Positions 21,833 through 33,038 of a stretch of DNA of 40,075 nucleotides are shown one piece after another (within the stretch, counting starts at the first letter, position 1; each line of letters begins with the position of its first letter). Source of the stretch: Halieaceae bacterium (GTDB taxonomy: Bacteria > Pseudomonadota > Gammaproteobacteria > Pseudomonadales > Halieaceae); NCBI GenBank assembly GCA_002683335.1, contig NYTE01000050.1, positions 28,185 to 68,259 on the forward strand. The letters run 5' to 3'. The translations under genes were made by a program, and so were the position numbers. The notes below the pieces were generated by a model. It worked only from the letters and a program-made list of their open reading frames with translations, had not been told where the DNA came from and did no database searches.

Positions 21833-22603
21833 ATGACCGGCGTTGACACCATGATCAGGGAGCGTCGTGAGCGCGCGTTTCTCGTATTGGCGGGTATTTT
21901 TCTCTCTGCTATGACACTGCTGAACGTGGTGGGTATCACGCGCTTTATTCAGTTGGGCCCTTTAGCCCTAGCTGTGGGTGTGCTGCCCTACCCACTCACT
22001 TTTCTCTGCACCGACCTGATCAGCGAATTATACGGACGTGCGCGCGCGAATTTTCTTGTGTCAGTGGGCCTTGGAATCAATTTTTTGATCCTTGGAGTAT
22101 TAACACTGGGCGCCATGGCACCAGCAGTTCCCGAGGCGGTGATGCCGCCCTGGCAGGTGTTGCAACTGGCAGCACCGGTTTCTCTACCTAATGGTGCTGT
22201 GGTGGAAGGAGAGATTGGCCTCTTTACTCTGATTTATGCCACCACCTCGGGAGCCGTCTTCGCATCGATGATGGCTTACATCGCAGCCCAATACTGCGAC
22301 GTTCAGCTCTATCACTTCTTGAAGCGCTTAACGCGAGGAAAACATCTCTGGTTGCGCAATAATTTCAGCACCTTGCTCAGTCAATTGGTTGATTCCCTCA
22401 TGGTGGTGACTGTGACCTTCGGTGCGGCTTTTCTGGCTGGCGACATCGCCACGAGCACGCTCCTCACTCTGGTGGGGAGTAACTATGCGTTCAAAGCCAT
22501 TTGTGCGCTGATTGACACAATCCCGCTTTACGGGGCGGTGCATTGGCTCAGGGGCTACCTGCAATTGGCTCCAGGTGAATACGCTATTGAGCAACCGTCT
22601 TGA
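21833..22603 (+). CDS. Queuosine precursor transporter, YhhQ/VUT family
   Basis: Polytopic membrane protein; VGVLPYPLTFLCTDLISELYGRARAN, LWLRNNFSTLLSQLVDSLMVVTVTFG, typical of YhhQ. Start assigned to ATG 21833 (MTGVDTM); ORF opens at 21803. Confidence 0.9.
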   Translation: MTGVDTMIRERRERAFLVLAGIFLSAMTLLNVVGITRFIQLGPLALAVGVLPYPLTFLCTDLISELYGRARANFLVSVGLGINFLILGVLTLGAMAPAVPEAVMPPWQVLQLAAPVSLPNGAVVEGEIGLFTLIYATTSGAVFASMMAYIAAQYCDVQLYHFLKRLTRGKHLWLRNNFSTLLSQLVDSLMVVTVTFGAAFLAGDIATSTLLTLVGSNYAFKAICALIDTIPLYGAVHWLRGYLQLAPGEYAIEQPS

Positions 22604-23291
22604 GCAATAGCCCCGTTGCCCTGACAAAGGGAATGGTGATCGCACGGGATTCTGCCAAACTCAGTTGATCCAACTGCTCGATAAAATCGAGCGCTGCTCG
22701 AGGGTCTCTGGGTAATCTCAGCGCACAATACCGACCCACTTCATCAGACAACTGTAGCCCGGACGACCGAGCCTTAAGGCTTAAAAGGCCTGCAATGTCG
22801 TCCTCTGAAAACGACGGTAGGTGGAATACCGGCAAACTGCCCAGCCGGGAGCGCAGGTCCGGAAGCAATTGTGACAGCCGCTGCGGGGCGCACCCCGCAG
22901 CCACGGCCAAACAGCGCCCTCCCTCCTGCGACTGATTAAACAAATCAAACAGCGGCTCGTGCCAGCGCGACTCCGACTCGACCGCATCGATGTCATCGAT
23001 CGCAATCAAACCCGCCTCCTCAACACCGGACAGAACCTCCTCGGGCGGGAACTGCAACAATTCGCGCAACGGGATGTACCGCGCGTTATATCCCCAGGTA
23101 TCACAACACGCCTGAAGGACATGGCTCTTTCCCAGACCGTTAGTTCCCCATAAATAGGCGCTGCGCTCTGTCTTTGAGCCAATCGGCAACCAACTCTCCA
23201 ACGCATGGGTGGCGGATCGGCTGAGCCAATTGTCCCATGTGGCGAGATCCTCCCGTCGCATGGGTAACGGTATCTGGAGACCTTGAGTCAT
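22584..23291 (-). CDS. hda: DnaA regulatory inactivator Hda
   Basis: TQGLQIPLPMRREDLATWDNW, YLWGTNGLGKSHVLQACC, LIAIDDIDAV; single AAA+ domain without the DnaA DNA-binding domain; adjacent to DUF2066/purM. Confidence 0.93.
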   Translation of the reverse strand: MTQGLQIPLPMRREDLATWDNWLSRSATHALESWLPIGSKTERSAYLWGTNGLGKSHVLQACCDTWGYNARYIPLRELLQFPPEEVLSGVEEAGLIAIDDIDAVESESRWHEPLFDLFNQSQEGGRCLAVAAGCAPQRLSQLLPDLRSRLGSLPVFHLPSFSEDDIAGLLSLKARSSGLQLSDEVGRYCALRLPRDPRAALDFIEQLDQLSLAESRAITIPFVRATGLLLKTVAQ

Positions 23292-23334
23292 GATCTTCTC
23301 AAGACCATCTCTGGAGAAGAGTGCGCTACCTTCA

Positions 23335-24429
23335 TTAAGAATCTCGCCACACGAGTTCTAGTCCTCTTTCGGGGTCCGATGTCAGCCACTGCAGATCCTG
23401 CAGAGACGCCATCAAGCGCATCAGCGTCTCAGGTTCACTGATGCCAAATACTTCCAACACCAGCGTATCGCCATCCACCGATAGAGGGCGGACACGCTCT
23501 AGTGTTTGAATACTCGCCACGGCGCGAGTCACTGCTTTGTAATCTTCAAGACTGATGACGTTTCTCACAGAGATTATCAGTGAGCGCTGTGTGGCCGCGC
23601 CCGTCAACTCAACCGCGTAGCGCAATCGCATTTCCGCGGTCGCCAACTGCACGCCCGGTTCGATCACGGACGCCAGCGAATCCGCCTGCACAGTACTGAA
23701 GCGCTCTTGGGCACCATCAGAATAGATCCATTCGGCAATATATCTTCCCTCACTGAGGCGAATGAGCCGACCCACCAACAAATGAGTCATACCGTACCGG
23801 CCAGAAGCCTCGATTAGCGCGTCGAAATCCCGCTGCCAGAGGGCTTCCGGCGACACCAACAGCGAGTCAGGTAAATCATAGAGCGGTCTGCGCAGATTCA
23901 GGCCAAGGGCCTCGAATTCCACGGTCATGGTCTCCCACAACGCCTCCTCACCGGCCTGGTTACCAAAGCGACGGCCGTCTTTCTCGTCAACCACTAACCA
24001 CAGTAAAATTGGGGGTCGCAGCTCGGCCCAGAGCGTGCCATTCGCCTCTCTAATGAGCTGTTCTAGAGCGTTTTGATCAATGTGTGCCACAAAGCGCGTG
24101 ATGCCCTGAACACGTTCGAACTGAAATAGCGACAATTGGGCGCGCGCCGAGGCTAATGCGGCCTGCACCGCCGGCTGCTCAAGAAGGCTCCGATCTCCTG
24201 ATCGCTGCAGAAGCGCGCGCGCCAATGCCTCCCGCGCCGCAGAGTCGATGGTTACCTCGCTACGGTCCGTCACCTCAACACGAATAATCAATTCTTCATC
24301 CGAGGCGCTGTGCGCAGGATTCATCGCGGTCAACCCCAGTACCGCCCATATCGCCAGACCGCTAAGCACTTTTACAGCCCAACGTTGCAGGTGCCCATAA
24401 GATTCACAGTGGCTGTGTGTTATTAACAT
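23335..24429 (-). CDS. DUF2066-family secreted protein
   Basis: Signal peptide then VEVTDRSEVTIDSAAREALARALLQRSGDRSLLEQP; conserved hda-DUF2066-purM neighbourhood. Confidence 0.85.
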   Translation of the reverse strand: MLITHSHCESYGHLQRWAVKVLSGLAIWAVLGLTAMNPAHSASDEELIIRVEVTDRSEVTIDSAAREALARALLQRSGDRSLLEQPAVQAALASARAQLSLFQFERVQGITRFVAHIDQNALEQLIREANGTLWAELRPPILLWLVVDEKDGRRFGNQAGEEALWETMTVEFEALGLNLRRPLYDLPDSLLVSPEALWQRDFDALIEASGRYGMTHLLVGRLIRLSEGRYIAEWIYSDGAQERFSTVQADSLASVIEPGVQLATAEMRLRYAVELTGAATQRSLIISVRNVISLEDYKAVTRAVASIQTLERVRPLSVDGDTLVLEVFGISEPETLMRLMASLQDLQWLTSDPERGLELVWRDS

Positions 24430-24588
24430 TGGCTCGCCAGTTATACCGATCTCGTCGTAGTGTAAAGTGCGCAGTGTATCGCTTTGCCGGCAGCAAAAAC
24501 CGCTGCATTATCTCCCAAACACCGGGTCATTACTTTCCAGCGCTCATCGAGCACATTACTATCCCACCACGCTTCTCAGGAACAGCCT

Positions 24589-25629
24589 ATGAGCACAGCT
24601 AAGGATCCGCAATCCTCCTTGACCTATCGCGACGCGGGCGTTGATATCGATGCGGGCAATGCTTTGGTGGAACGCATCAAGCATGTGAGCCACGCCACGC
24701 GTCGCCCCGAAGTCCTCAGTGGGCTAGGAGGCTTCGGTGCGCTCTGCGCGATCCCCCCAGGGTACTCAGAGCCCGTGCTGGTGTCCGGTACTGATGGTGT
24801 GGGCACAAAATTGCGGCTTGCCATGGACCTCGGCATTCACGACACCATCGGCATCGACCTGGTCGCCATGTGCAGTAATGATATCGCCGTGGTGGGCGCG
24901 GAACCTCTGTTCTTTCTGGACTATTACGCTACTGGCAAACTGAATGTAGATATTGCCACCGCGGTGGTAACGGGTATTGGGCGCGGCTGTGAGCTGGCAG
25001 GGGCGGCGCTGGTAGGTGGTGAGACGGCCGAAATGCCCGGTATGTATGATGGCGAAGATTACGACCTGGCAGGGTTTTGCGTAGGCGTCGTAGAAAGAGC
25101 ACTACTGGTTGATGGCAGCAAAGTCGAGGCAGGCGACACATTACTGGCTCTGCCATCGAGTGGCCCTCACTCCAATGGCTACTCTCTGATTCGCAAAGTA
25201 CTTGAACGCACAGGGGACAACGCACAGCAAACCTGTGGTGATACGACTCTCGGCGAAGCGCTTTTGGCACCAACGGTGATCTACAACCGTCCCTTACTGG
25301 CTTTACAAAAAGAATTGGAGGTGCGAGCGATGGCTCACATCACCGGGGGAGGGATTCTAGAAAACTTACCTCGAGTCCTGCCAGACGGGTTAGGCGCCCT
25401 GATTCATCGTGACAGTTGGCAACTCCCCACCGTTTTTCAGTGGCTGCAGAACGGCGGCAACATCACCGACACTGAAATGATGCGCACTTTCAACTGCGGT
25501 GTCGGCATGATTATTGTCGTCGCCAGTAAAAATGCCGAAGAAGCGCTGTCCATTTTAAAGACCCATGGCATTGATGGATGGGAACTGGGCGTCATCTCTG
25601 ATCACGCGACCGGCGTTCACTTCGACTGA
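24589..25629 (+). CDS. purM: Phosphoribosylformylglycinamidine cyclo-ligase
   Basis: [63 protein letters not shown]. Confidence 0.98.
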   Translation: MSTAKDPQSSLTYRDAGVDIDAGNALVERIKHVSHATRRPEVLSGLGGFGALCAIPPGYSEPVLVSGTDGVGTKLRLAMDLGIHDTIGIDLVAMCSNDIAVVGAEPLFFLDYYATGKLNVDIATAVVTGIGRGCELAGAALVGGETAEMPGMYDGEDYDLAGFCVGVVERALLVDGSKVEAGDTLLALPSSGPHSNGYSLIRKVLERTGDNAQQTCGDTTLGEALLAPTVIYNRPLLALQKELEVRAMAHITGGGILENLPRVLPDGLGALIHRDSWQLPTVFQWLQNGGNITDTEMMRTFNCGVGMIIVVASKNAEEALSILKTHGIDGWELGVISDHATGVHFD

Positions 25630-25630
25630 G

Positions 25631-26278
25631 ATGCGAAGCACAAAACATATTGCAGTACTGCTATCGGGACGGGGTTCCAACCTCCAATCCCTACTCGATG
25701 CAAGTCATGCCGACCTGCTCGGTGGCGCTATCAGTCTGGTGGTTGCCAATCGGCCGGGAGCTGGGGGCCTTGAAATAGCCCAGAGCGCGGGTATTGAAAC
25801 AGCTTTGATAGATCACACAGCCTACGTCAGCAGGGAGGCTTTCGATCTGGACCTGGCTGCGACCATTGAGACAATTTCACCCGACCTCGTGGTCCTCGCC
25901 GGGTTCATGCGCATTTTAACCACTGATTTTGTCGCGCGCTTCGAAAATCGCTTGATGAATATCCATCCGTCTTTACTACCAATGTACCCAGGCCTTAATA
26001 CGCACCAACGGGCTCTGGATAACGGCGATACTCATGCAGGGGCTACCGTGCATTATGTCAGTGGGGAACTTGATGGTGGTCCCCCTGTCCTACAGGCAAA
26101 AGTGCCTATAGGCGCCGATGACACCGCCAAGACATTAGCCGCCCGGGTTCTGAAAGTAGAACACCAAATTTACCCCGAGGCAGTAAACTGGCACCTCACA
26201 GACAAACTGTCATTTAAGGACGGCGTATTGTGCAAAGACGATCAGCCCGTGCCACTCAGAGGGTGTCTATGGAATTGA
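25631..26278 (+). CDS. purN: Phosphoribosylglycinamide formyltransferase
   Basis: IAVLLSGRGSNLQSLLDA, LAGFMRILTTDFV, MNIHPSLLPMYPGLNTHQRALD, GATVHYV. Confidence 0.98.
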   Translation: MRSTKHIAVLLSGRGSNLQSLLDASHADLLGGAISLVVANRPGAGGLEIAQSAGIETALIDHTAYVSREAFDLDLAATIETISPDLVVLAGFMRILTTDFVARFENRLMNIHPSLLPMYPGLNTHQRALDNGDTHAGATVHYVSGELDGGPPVLQAKVPIGADDTAKTLAARVLKVEHQIYPEAVNWHLTDKLSFKDGVLCKDDQPVPLRGCLWN

Positions 26279-27015
26279 AACGACTGACGCCACGGCTATT
26301 GCTACCTCTTGTGCTGCTGGCGCCACTTGCCAGTGAGGCATCTGCCGGCGATCTTGCGCTTCCTACTTATGTTGCAGAATACAAAACTGCTGTAGCCGGA
26401 ATGCAAGTGACCCTCACCCGCACCCTGACCGAGAAAAAAGGCCAATACCAACTTAGTCAATCCGGACGCAAGACGTTTCTTATCAAGCTCAGTGAAGACG
26501 CGAACTTCACCGTAAAAGAGGGCCGCGTAATTGGCGACCACTTCGTTTACCAACTCAGCGGCGTAACCAATCGCCGGCGGGAGGTGATCTTTGACAAAAG
26601 TGCTGATGTGATTCGTAGCTTGCGCAAAAAAAAGTGGACCGAGCATCCCTGGGCGGATGATGTGCTCGACCGTCTCAGTCTTCAAGAACAGTTTCGCTTA
26701 ATACTCTTAGGAGCCGATACACCCCCAGATCTGGTGGCACTATCAGTGGTAGATGGCGACCGAATCAAACCAAAACAATTTGAGTTGGTGGAAACAGTAT
26801 TGATAGATACTGACGTTGGGCAACTGAACACCGTGCACTACCGGGAACGCCGTGATGATCCGGAGAAACGCCGATCTGACACCTGGTTGGCGATAGATCA
26901 CACATTTCTGATGGTCCGCACCGAACATGTAGAGGACGGCTCCACAACCGTCATTGAATTGGTCAGTGGCGCTGTTGAGGGCCAGCCGATAACGGAACCA
27001 GATATAGCTCAGTGA
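26269..27015 (+). CDS. DUF3108-family periplasmic protein
   Basis: Signal peptide; LPTYVAEYKTAVAGMQVTLTRTL...; follows purMN as commonly seen. Confidence 0.85.
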   Translation: MELKRLTPRLLLPLVLLAPLASEASAGDLALPTYVAEYKTAVAGMQVTLTRTLTEKKGQYQLSQSGRKTFLIKLSEDANFTVKEGRVIGDHFVYQLSGVTNRRREVIFDKSADVIRSLRKKKWTEHPWADDVLDRLSLQEQFRLILLGADTPPDLVALSVVDGDRIKPKQFELVETVLIDTDVGQLNTVHYRERRDDPEKRRSDTWLAIDHTFLMVRTEHVEDGSTTVIELVSGAVEGQPITEPDIAQ

Positions 27016-27049
27016 AAGCCCCTGATGCGCGGGCTTGAGCGCGGCGTCG

Positions 27050-27616
27050 TTACGTTTTGGGGAGCGTCACGCCAGTTTGACCCTGATATTTTCCGCCACG
27101 ATCAGCATAGCTCGTCTCGCAAATCTCATCGGATTCAAAAAACAGCATTTGGGCAACGCCTTCGTTGGCATAGATTTTTGCTGGCAAGGTGGTCGTATTT
27201 GAGAATTCCAGCGTCACATGGCCCTCCCACTCGGGTTCCAGCGGTGTGACGTTCACAATGATCCCGCAGCGAGCGTAGGTAGACTTGCCCAAACATACTG
27301 TCAGCACGTTACGCGGAATGCGGAAATACTCCACTGTGCAGGCAAGCGCAAATGAGTTGGGCGGGATGACACAAACATCGCCTTCCACGTGCACAAAGCT
27401 GTTGTCGTCGAAGTGTTTAGGATCAACCGTGGCGGAGTGGATATTGGTGAACACCTTGAATTCACGCGAGCAGCGAACGTCATATCCGTAACTGGAAGTG
27501 CCGTAGGAAATCAGCCGACGATCACCATCCATGCGCACCTGATCCGGCGCAAACGGTTCGATCATGCCTTGCTGCTCAGCCATTCTGCGGATCCATCGAT
27601 CTGACTTAATACTCAC
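27050..27616 (-). CDS. dcd: dCTP deaminase
   Basis: [72 protein letters not shown]. Confidence 0.98.
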   Translation of the reverse strand: MSIKSDRWIRRMAEQQGMIEPFAPDQVRMDGDRRLISYGTSSYGYDVRCSREFKVFTNIHSATVDPKHFDDNSFVHVEGDVCVIPPNSFALACTVEYFRIPRNVLTVCLGKSTYARCGIIVNVTPLEPEWEGHVTLEFSNTTTLPAKIYANEGVAQMLFFESDEICETSYADRGGKYQGQTGVTLPKT

Positions 27617-27655
27617 AGTTCACTCCTATCTGCTCGCTGACGAATGTTATGGCAC

Positions 27656-28459
27656 TCAATCGGTCATATTAATTGTCGGTGCGACTGCCGGTGTTTGCGC
27701 CGCTAGGGCCTCCATTAAAACCCGCGCAGCTGCCTGATACACCCCTGCCAATGCCCCCTCAGGCTCCGCCAACACCACAGGAAGACCCTGATCAGAATAG
27801 GCCCGAATTGCAGACGCAAGCGGGACTTGTCCCAGCAGCGGCACCCCGTATTGCTCGGCTAAGCGCACTCCACCTGCCTCGCCGAACAACGCCTCGGTGT
27901 GGCCACACTCAGAACACACATAGGCCGCCATATTTTCGATTAATCCCAAGACGGGCACCTCGACCTTTTCGAACATCTCAATGCCTTTGCGAGCATCCAA
28001 GAGCGCGATGTCCTGAGGGGTCGTCACGATGACCGCGCCTGAAAGCGTGGCTCGCTGCGCCAGCGTTAACTGAATATCACCCGTGCCCGGAGGCATATCA
28101 ACTAACAACACATCGATGTCGCCCCACAGCGTTTTCTCGAGCAACTGACTCATTGCAGAGCTTGCCATCGGTCCTCGCCATACCATCGGCGTGCTGGCGG
28201 AAGCCAAGTAACCCATCGACATGGTTTTCAGGCCATGAGCCTCGACAGGCAACAAAAACTCGCCATCTTGCTGGTCGGGGGTAGTGCTTGCCGGGACACC
28301 CAGTAGCTGCTGCTGACTAGGGCCATAGATATCGGCATCAAGCAAACCGACCGAATACCCCTGTTGGTGAAGTGCCACGGCTAAGTTTGTGGTGACCGTA
28401 GATTTACCCACTCCGCCTTTGCCCGACGCAATCGCTATTACCTGGTGAGAGGCTGACAT
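27656..28459 (-). CDS. Mrp/ApbC-family iron-sulfur cluster carrier ATPase (short form)
   Basis: [63 protein letters not shown] (CxxC). Start chosen at MSASHQ. Confidence 0.93.
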   Translation of the reverse strand: MSASHQVIAIASGKGGVGKSTVTTNLAVALHQQGYSVGLLDADIYGPSQQQLLGVPASTTPDQQDGEFLLPVEAHGLKTMSMGYLASASTPMVWRGPMASSAMSQLLEKTLWGDIDVLLVDMPPGTGDIQLTLAQRATLSGAVIVTTPQDIALLDARKGIEMFEKVEVPVLGLIENMAAYVCSECGHTEALFGEAGGVRLAEQYGVPLLGQVPLASAIRAYSDQGLPVVLAEPEGALAGVYQAAARVLMEALAAQTPAVAPTINMTD

Positions 28460-28589
28460 CCTGCGCTCCTCATCTCGCTGTGACGCGAGAGTATACTCTC
28501 TGGACACAGCGGGCCGATCACTTACTGACAGCGAATTCACGGAAAATCCGGTAAACTTCGCGCCTCTCCTGCTGACGACCCCTATCACC

Positions 28590-30239
28590 ATGACTGGCTC
28601 CCCAAGACAAATACTGGTGACTTCGGCATTGCCCTATGCCAACGCGCCGCTGCACTTGGGACATATGTTGGAGCAAACCCAAACCGATATCTGGGTAAGG
28701 TTTCAGCGCTCCAGGGGAAACCACTGTCGCTACGTTTGTGCCGACGATGCTCACGGCACTGCAATTATGCTGTCTGCCGAGGCAGCAGGCCGCTCTCCCG
28801 AAGATCATATCGCCGCTATTAAAGCGAAACACGAGGATGATTCGGCTGGTTTCCTCATTCATTTCGACCAATATCATTCGACCCACTCTCCGGAAAATCA
28901 ACATTGGTCAGAGACGATCTTTCAGCGACTCGAGGCGGGGGGGCACATCGCGATACGCGAAATCATTCAAGCCTTTGACCCCGAAAAAGGTCTTTTCCTC
29001 GCCGACCGATTCATCAAGGGCGCCTGTCCAAAGTGCGGGGCTTCGGATCAATACGGAGACAACTGTGAAGCCTGCGGCGCCACCTACTCCCCAGCGGATC
29101 TGATTGATCCGGTATCGGCCTTATCAGGGGCAACACCGATCAACAAAGCCTCCCTTCACCTGTTCTTCGCATTGACGCACTTTGAGACACTGCTCACTGA
29201 TTGGATCAACAGCGGCCAGTTGCAGCAGCCCATTGCCAACAAACTCAGGGAGTGGCTGGAAGCCGGCTTACAAGACTGGGATATCAGTCGTGATGCGCCG
29301 TATTTCGGCTTTGAGATTCCTGGTTATCCCGACAAATACTTTTATGTCTGGCTCGATGCGCCCATTGGCTACATCGCGAGCCACCAAGTAATGTGCGAAC
29401 GCACTGGGGACGACTTTGACAGCTACTGGCTGCCGGGTGGCGGTACCGAGCTTTATCATTTTATTGGCAAAGACATTGTCAATTTCCACGGACTATTCTG
29501 GCCCGCCATGCTCGACAGTGCGGGATTGCGGCAACCCTCCGCGGTCTACGCCCACGGTTTTCTTACCGTCAATGGCGTAAAAATGTCCAAAAGTCGCGGT
29601 ACGTTTATCCTCGCTGAAACCTATCTCGATCATCTTGACCCGGAATACATTCGATATTACTTCGCCGCCAAGCTCTCTAGCGGGGTCGACGATATCGACC
29701 TCAATCTTGAAGACTTTGTACAGCGCGTCAATGCAGACCTCATCGGCAAGGTGGTTAACATCGCCAGTCGATGTGCCGGCTTCTTGCGCAAAAAATTCGA
29801 CAATAAGATGAGCAGCGAATGCGTCGAGCCCGCGTTAGTACAATCCTTTATTGATGCCGGCACGGACATCGCGGCGCTATATGAAGCTCGAGAATTTAAC
29901 CGAGCCATGCGCGATATCATTGCGCTGGCAGATCGGGCCAATCAGTACATTGACGAGAAAAAGCCCTGGGTAATGGCCAAAGACGAGGCGCAAGCTGAGC
30001 AAGTGCAGGCAGTGTGCTCGGTAGGAATCAACCTCTATCGCGCGCTGGCTACCTACTTAAAGCCGGTGTTACCGGTCATGGCAGAAAAGTCCGAGGCATT
30101 TTTGCAGACCTCTCTGGATTGGACCGCGTTGCAGGCGCCCCTGAAAGATCACTCTTTGGCCCCTTTCCAGCCGCTGCTGCAACGCGTCGATACCGATGTC
30201 GTCGCGGCAATGGTTGAGGCAAGTAAAAGTAAGGCCTGA
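28590..30239 (+). CDS. metG: Methionyl-tRNA synthetase (short form without C-terminal domain)
   Basis: [27 protein letters not shown], Zn knuckle [30 protein letters not shown]. Confidence 0.97.
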   Translation: MTGSPRQILVTSALPYANAPLHLGHMLEQTQTDIWVRFQRSRGNHCRYVCADDAHGTAIMLSAEAAGRSPEDHIAAIKAKHEDDSAGFLIHFDQYHSTHSPENQHWSETIFQRLEAGGHIAIREIIQAFDPEKGLFLADRFIKGACPKCGASDQYGDNCEACGATYSPADLIDPVSALSGATPINKASLHLFFALTHFETLLTDWINSGQLQQPIANKLREWLEAGLQDWDISRDAPYFGFEIPGYPDKYFYVWLDAPIGYIASHQVMCERTGDDFDSYWLPGGGTELYHFIGKDIVNFHGLFWPAMLDSAGLRQPSAVYAHGFLTVNGVKMSKSRGTFILAETYLDHLDPEYIRYYFAAKLSSGVDDIDLNLEDFVQRVNADLIGKVVNIASRCAGFLRKKFDNKMSSECVEPALVQSFIDAGTDIAALYEAREFNRAMRDIIALADRANQYIDEKKPWVMAKDEAQAEQVQAVCSVGINLYRALATYLKPVLPVMAEKSEAFLQTSLDWTALQAPLKDHSLAPFQPLLQRVDTDVVAAMVEASKSKA

Positions 30240-30322
30240 ATCGAAAAATACTTCCTGTCAGACACCTGATATATTGCCTAATATTGCGGATCTGGATCGA
30301 TTGTTTCACCGCGGGGGATGAC

Positions 30323-30901
30323 ATGCTGAGTGATATCGCGCTGCTACTGGTGGGTGCGGTCTTGGTCAATAATTTTGTATTGGTGCAGTTCCTCGGCCTG
30401 TGCCCCTTTATGGGTGTCTCTAACAAACTCGAGACCGCCATGGGGATGTCGATAGCGACAACTTTCGTACTGACACTGGCATCAGTCTGTAGTTATCTCA
30501 CCTACAACTACCTGCTGTTACCCTTGGATCTCACCTACTTGCGCACGATCAGTTTTATCCTGGTCATTGCAGTGGTCGTGCAGTTTACAGAAATGGTGGT
30601 CCGCAAAACGAGTCCGCTTTTGCATCGTGTGCTCGGGGTTTTTCTGCCGCTTATTACTACCAATTGCGCCGTATTGGGAGTAGCACTGCTCAACATCAAT
30701 CAAGCCCATACCTTTATCGAATCGCTGTTTTACGGATTAGGCGCAGCACTGGGCTTCTCAATGGTATTGGTGCTATTTGCAGCCATGCGCGAACGACTCG
30801 CGTTTGCAGACATTCCCGAACCATTTCAGGGGGCCGCCATTGGCATGATCACGGCAGGGTTGGCATCGCTCGCCTTTATGGGGTTCGCGGGGCTCATTTG
30901 A
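30323..30901 (+). CDS. rnfA: Electron transport complex subunit RsxA/RnfA
   Basis: [42 protein letters not shown]. Confidence 0.97.
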   Translation: MLSDIALLLVGAVLVNNFVLVQFLGLCPFMGVSNKLETAMGMSIATTFVLTLASVCSYLTYNYLLLPLDLTYLRTISFILVIAVVVQFTEMVVRKTSPLLHRVLGVFLPLITTNCAVLGVALLNINQAHTFIESLFYGLGAALGFSMVLVLFAAMRERLAFADIPEPFQGAAIGMITAGLASLAFMGFAGLI

Positions 30902-31512
30902 TGGTGAATTGGCTGGCAAACGAACCGCTGCTCGCCGCACTGGCCGCTCTGATATTGCTCGGTAGTGTATTTGGTGCGTTGCTGGGCTACGCGGCGGTGC
31001 GCTTCAGAGTGGAAGGCAACCCCATCAGCGAACAGGTCAATGCGTTGCTGCCCCAAACCCAGTGTGGCCAGTGCGGCTATCCAGGTTGTCGCCCTTACTC
31101 CGAGGCGATTGCAGAGGGAGATGCCATCAATAAGTGCCCTCCCGGCGGGGAAGAGACCATTCAGGCATTGGCTGACCTCCTCGACGTTGAGCCCCAACCG
31201 CTCGATGCCGAGCATGGTGTTGAGAAAGAGCCGGTCGTCGCCTGGATCCGCGAGGACGAATGTATTGGTTGCACCAAGTGCATTCAGGCGTGTCCGGTCG
31301 ATGCCATTTTAGGTGCGGCAAAGGTGATGCATACCGTGATCGCAGACGAATGCACGGGCTGCGATCTGTGTCTGGATCCCTGCCCAGTAGACTGCATTGA
31401 CCTGATCCCGCGAAAACAAGGCATCGGCTTTTGGCATTGGCCTCTTCCTTCAGATCGGTTTCGCCCAATAGAGGTAATTGCGACTGACGCTACGACGCGG
31501 ACCGCGGCATGA
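30901..31512 (+). CDS. rnfB: Electron transport complex subunit RsxB/RnfB
   Basis: [18 protein letters not shown]; two ferredoxin motifs [32 protein letters not shown]. Confidence 0.97.
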   Translation: MVNWLANEPLLAALAALILLGSVFGALLGYAAVRFRVEGNPISEQVNALLPQTQCGQCGYPGCRPYSEAIAEGDAINKCPPGGEETIQALADLLDVEPQPLDAEHGVEKEPVVAWIREDECIGCTKCIQACPVDAILGAAKVMHTVIADECTGCDLCLDPCPVDCIDLIPRKQGIGFWHWPLPSDRFRPIEVIATDATTRTAA

Positions 31513-33038
31513 GAGTAATACACGACATTCACGGGGGTATTCATCCCCCGGAGCGCAAAGCACTCTCTCAACCAGGAACGCTGCAGTCGCTTGCGTTACC
31601 GCCACTATTGGTGCTCCCGCTCAGGCAGCATCTGGGCGTCCCTGCGCGGCCCGTCGTCGCGGTTGGCGACGCGGTGCTCGGCGGTCAGATGCTCGCTGAG
31701 GCCAACGGCGTAATGAGTGTGCCGATTCACGCGCCCACATCAGGCACGGTGCGGGCGATCGAGTCGCGACCTATCGCCCATGCCTCGGGCCTCGAGGATA
31801 TCTGCATTGAACTTGAGACCGATGGACAGGATCAATGGGTTGTGCTCGAAGGGATGCTCGACTGGCGTGATCGTGAACCCACAATGCTGGCAGAACAGAT
31901 TCGCAGTGCCGGCATCGCTGGCATGGGTGGCGCAGGCTTTCCCACTGCCGTGAAGCTGACGCCCGGGCCCCAACGGCCCATTGAGCTGCTCCTGATCAAC
32001 GGCACCGAGTGCGAGCCCTACATCACGGCAGACGATACATTAATGCAGTGTTATGCCGATCAGTTGATAGAGGGGGCAATGATCCTCGCTCACATTCTGG
32101 GTGCCGACTCGACCCTGATTGGTATAGAGGACAACAAACCCGAGGCAATCGCCTGTGTGCAGGCCGCGGTAGTGAAAGCCAATGCTTCGATCGAAATTGC
32201 CAGTTTCCCCACAAAGTATCCTTCGGGTGGCGAGAAGCAAGTGATCGAAATTCTGACCGGAGTACAGGTGCCCTCGGGGGGGATCCCCGCAGATATCGGT
32301 ATTGTGTGCTTGAATCCTGGCACTGCCGTCGCCGCTCGGGAGGCCATTGTCGAAGGAAAGCCGCTGACGCACCGTATTGTCACGCTGACCGGCGAAGCGT
32401 TGTCCCAACCGTGTAATACCCTCGCCTGCTTGGGAACACCTATTGACCACTTGCTGCAAGAAGCAGGATGGGCGGCAGAGGTGCGGCAACGCGTAATTCA
32501 TGGCGGACCCATGATGGGCTTCGCCGTTTCCAATCTGGACGCGCCAGTGACCAAAATTACCAATTGTGTGCTGGCGCCCACTCAGTCTGAGCTACCACTC
32601 CCCGCAGAACCGAAACCTTGCATCCGTTGCGGCCATTGCGCGGAGGCGTGTCCTGCCTCGCTGTTGCCGCAACAACTCTACTGGTACGCCCGAGCCAAAG
32701 ATCAAGAACAACTGACTACGCATCGCCTATTTGACTGCATTGAATGTGGCGCCTGCGCCTATGTATGTCCAAGTCACATTCCATTGGTGCAGTACTATCG
32801 GGCTGCCAAAGGCCAAATACGCGATAGCGAACAGGAGAGAAAGCGATCAGATAATTCGAGAGAACGGTTCGAAGCTCGCGAGAGTCGCCTGGCAGAAGAG
32901 GCGGCCGCCCGCGAGGCAAAGCGAGCCGCGCGCAAAGCTGCCGCGCAACAGCAGGCCACTTCCGGAGGAGTAGATCCCGTGCAGGCCGCTATCGAGCGGG
33001 CAAAAGCCAAAAAAGCGCAGCAGGGATCTCCGGTGTGA
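31509..33038 (+). CDS. rnfC: Electron transport complex subunit RsxC/RnfC
   Basis: [80 protein letters not shown]. Confidence 0.97.
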   Translation: MRVIHDIHGGIHPPERKALSQPGTLQSLALPPLLVLPLRQHLGVPARPVVAVGDAVLGGQMLAEANGVMSVPIHAPTSGTVRAIESRPIAHASGLEDICIELETDGQDQWVVLEGMLDWRDREPTMLAEQIRSAGIAGMGGAGFPTAVKLTPGPQRPIELLLINGTECEPYITADDTLMQCYADQLIEGAMILAHILGADSTLIGIEDNKPEAIACVQAAVVKANASIEIASFPTKYPSGGEKQVIEILTGVQVPSGGIPADIGIVCLNPGTAVAAREAIVEGKPLTHRIVTLTGEALSQPCNTLACLGTPIDHLLQEAGWAAEVRQRVIHGGPMMGFAVSNLDAPVTKITNCVLAPTQSELPLPAEPKPCIRCGHCAEACPASLLPQQLYWYARAKDQEQLTTHRLFDCIECGACAYVCPSHIPLVQYYRAAKGQIRDSEQERKRSDNSRERFEARESRLAEEAAAREAKRAARKAAAQQQATSGGVDPVQAAIERAKAKKAQQGSPV

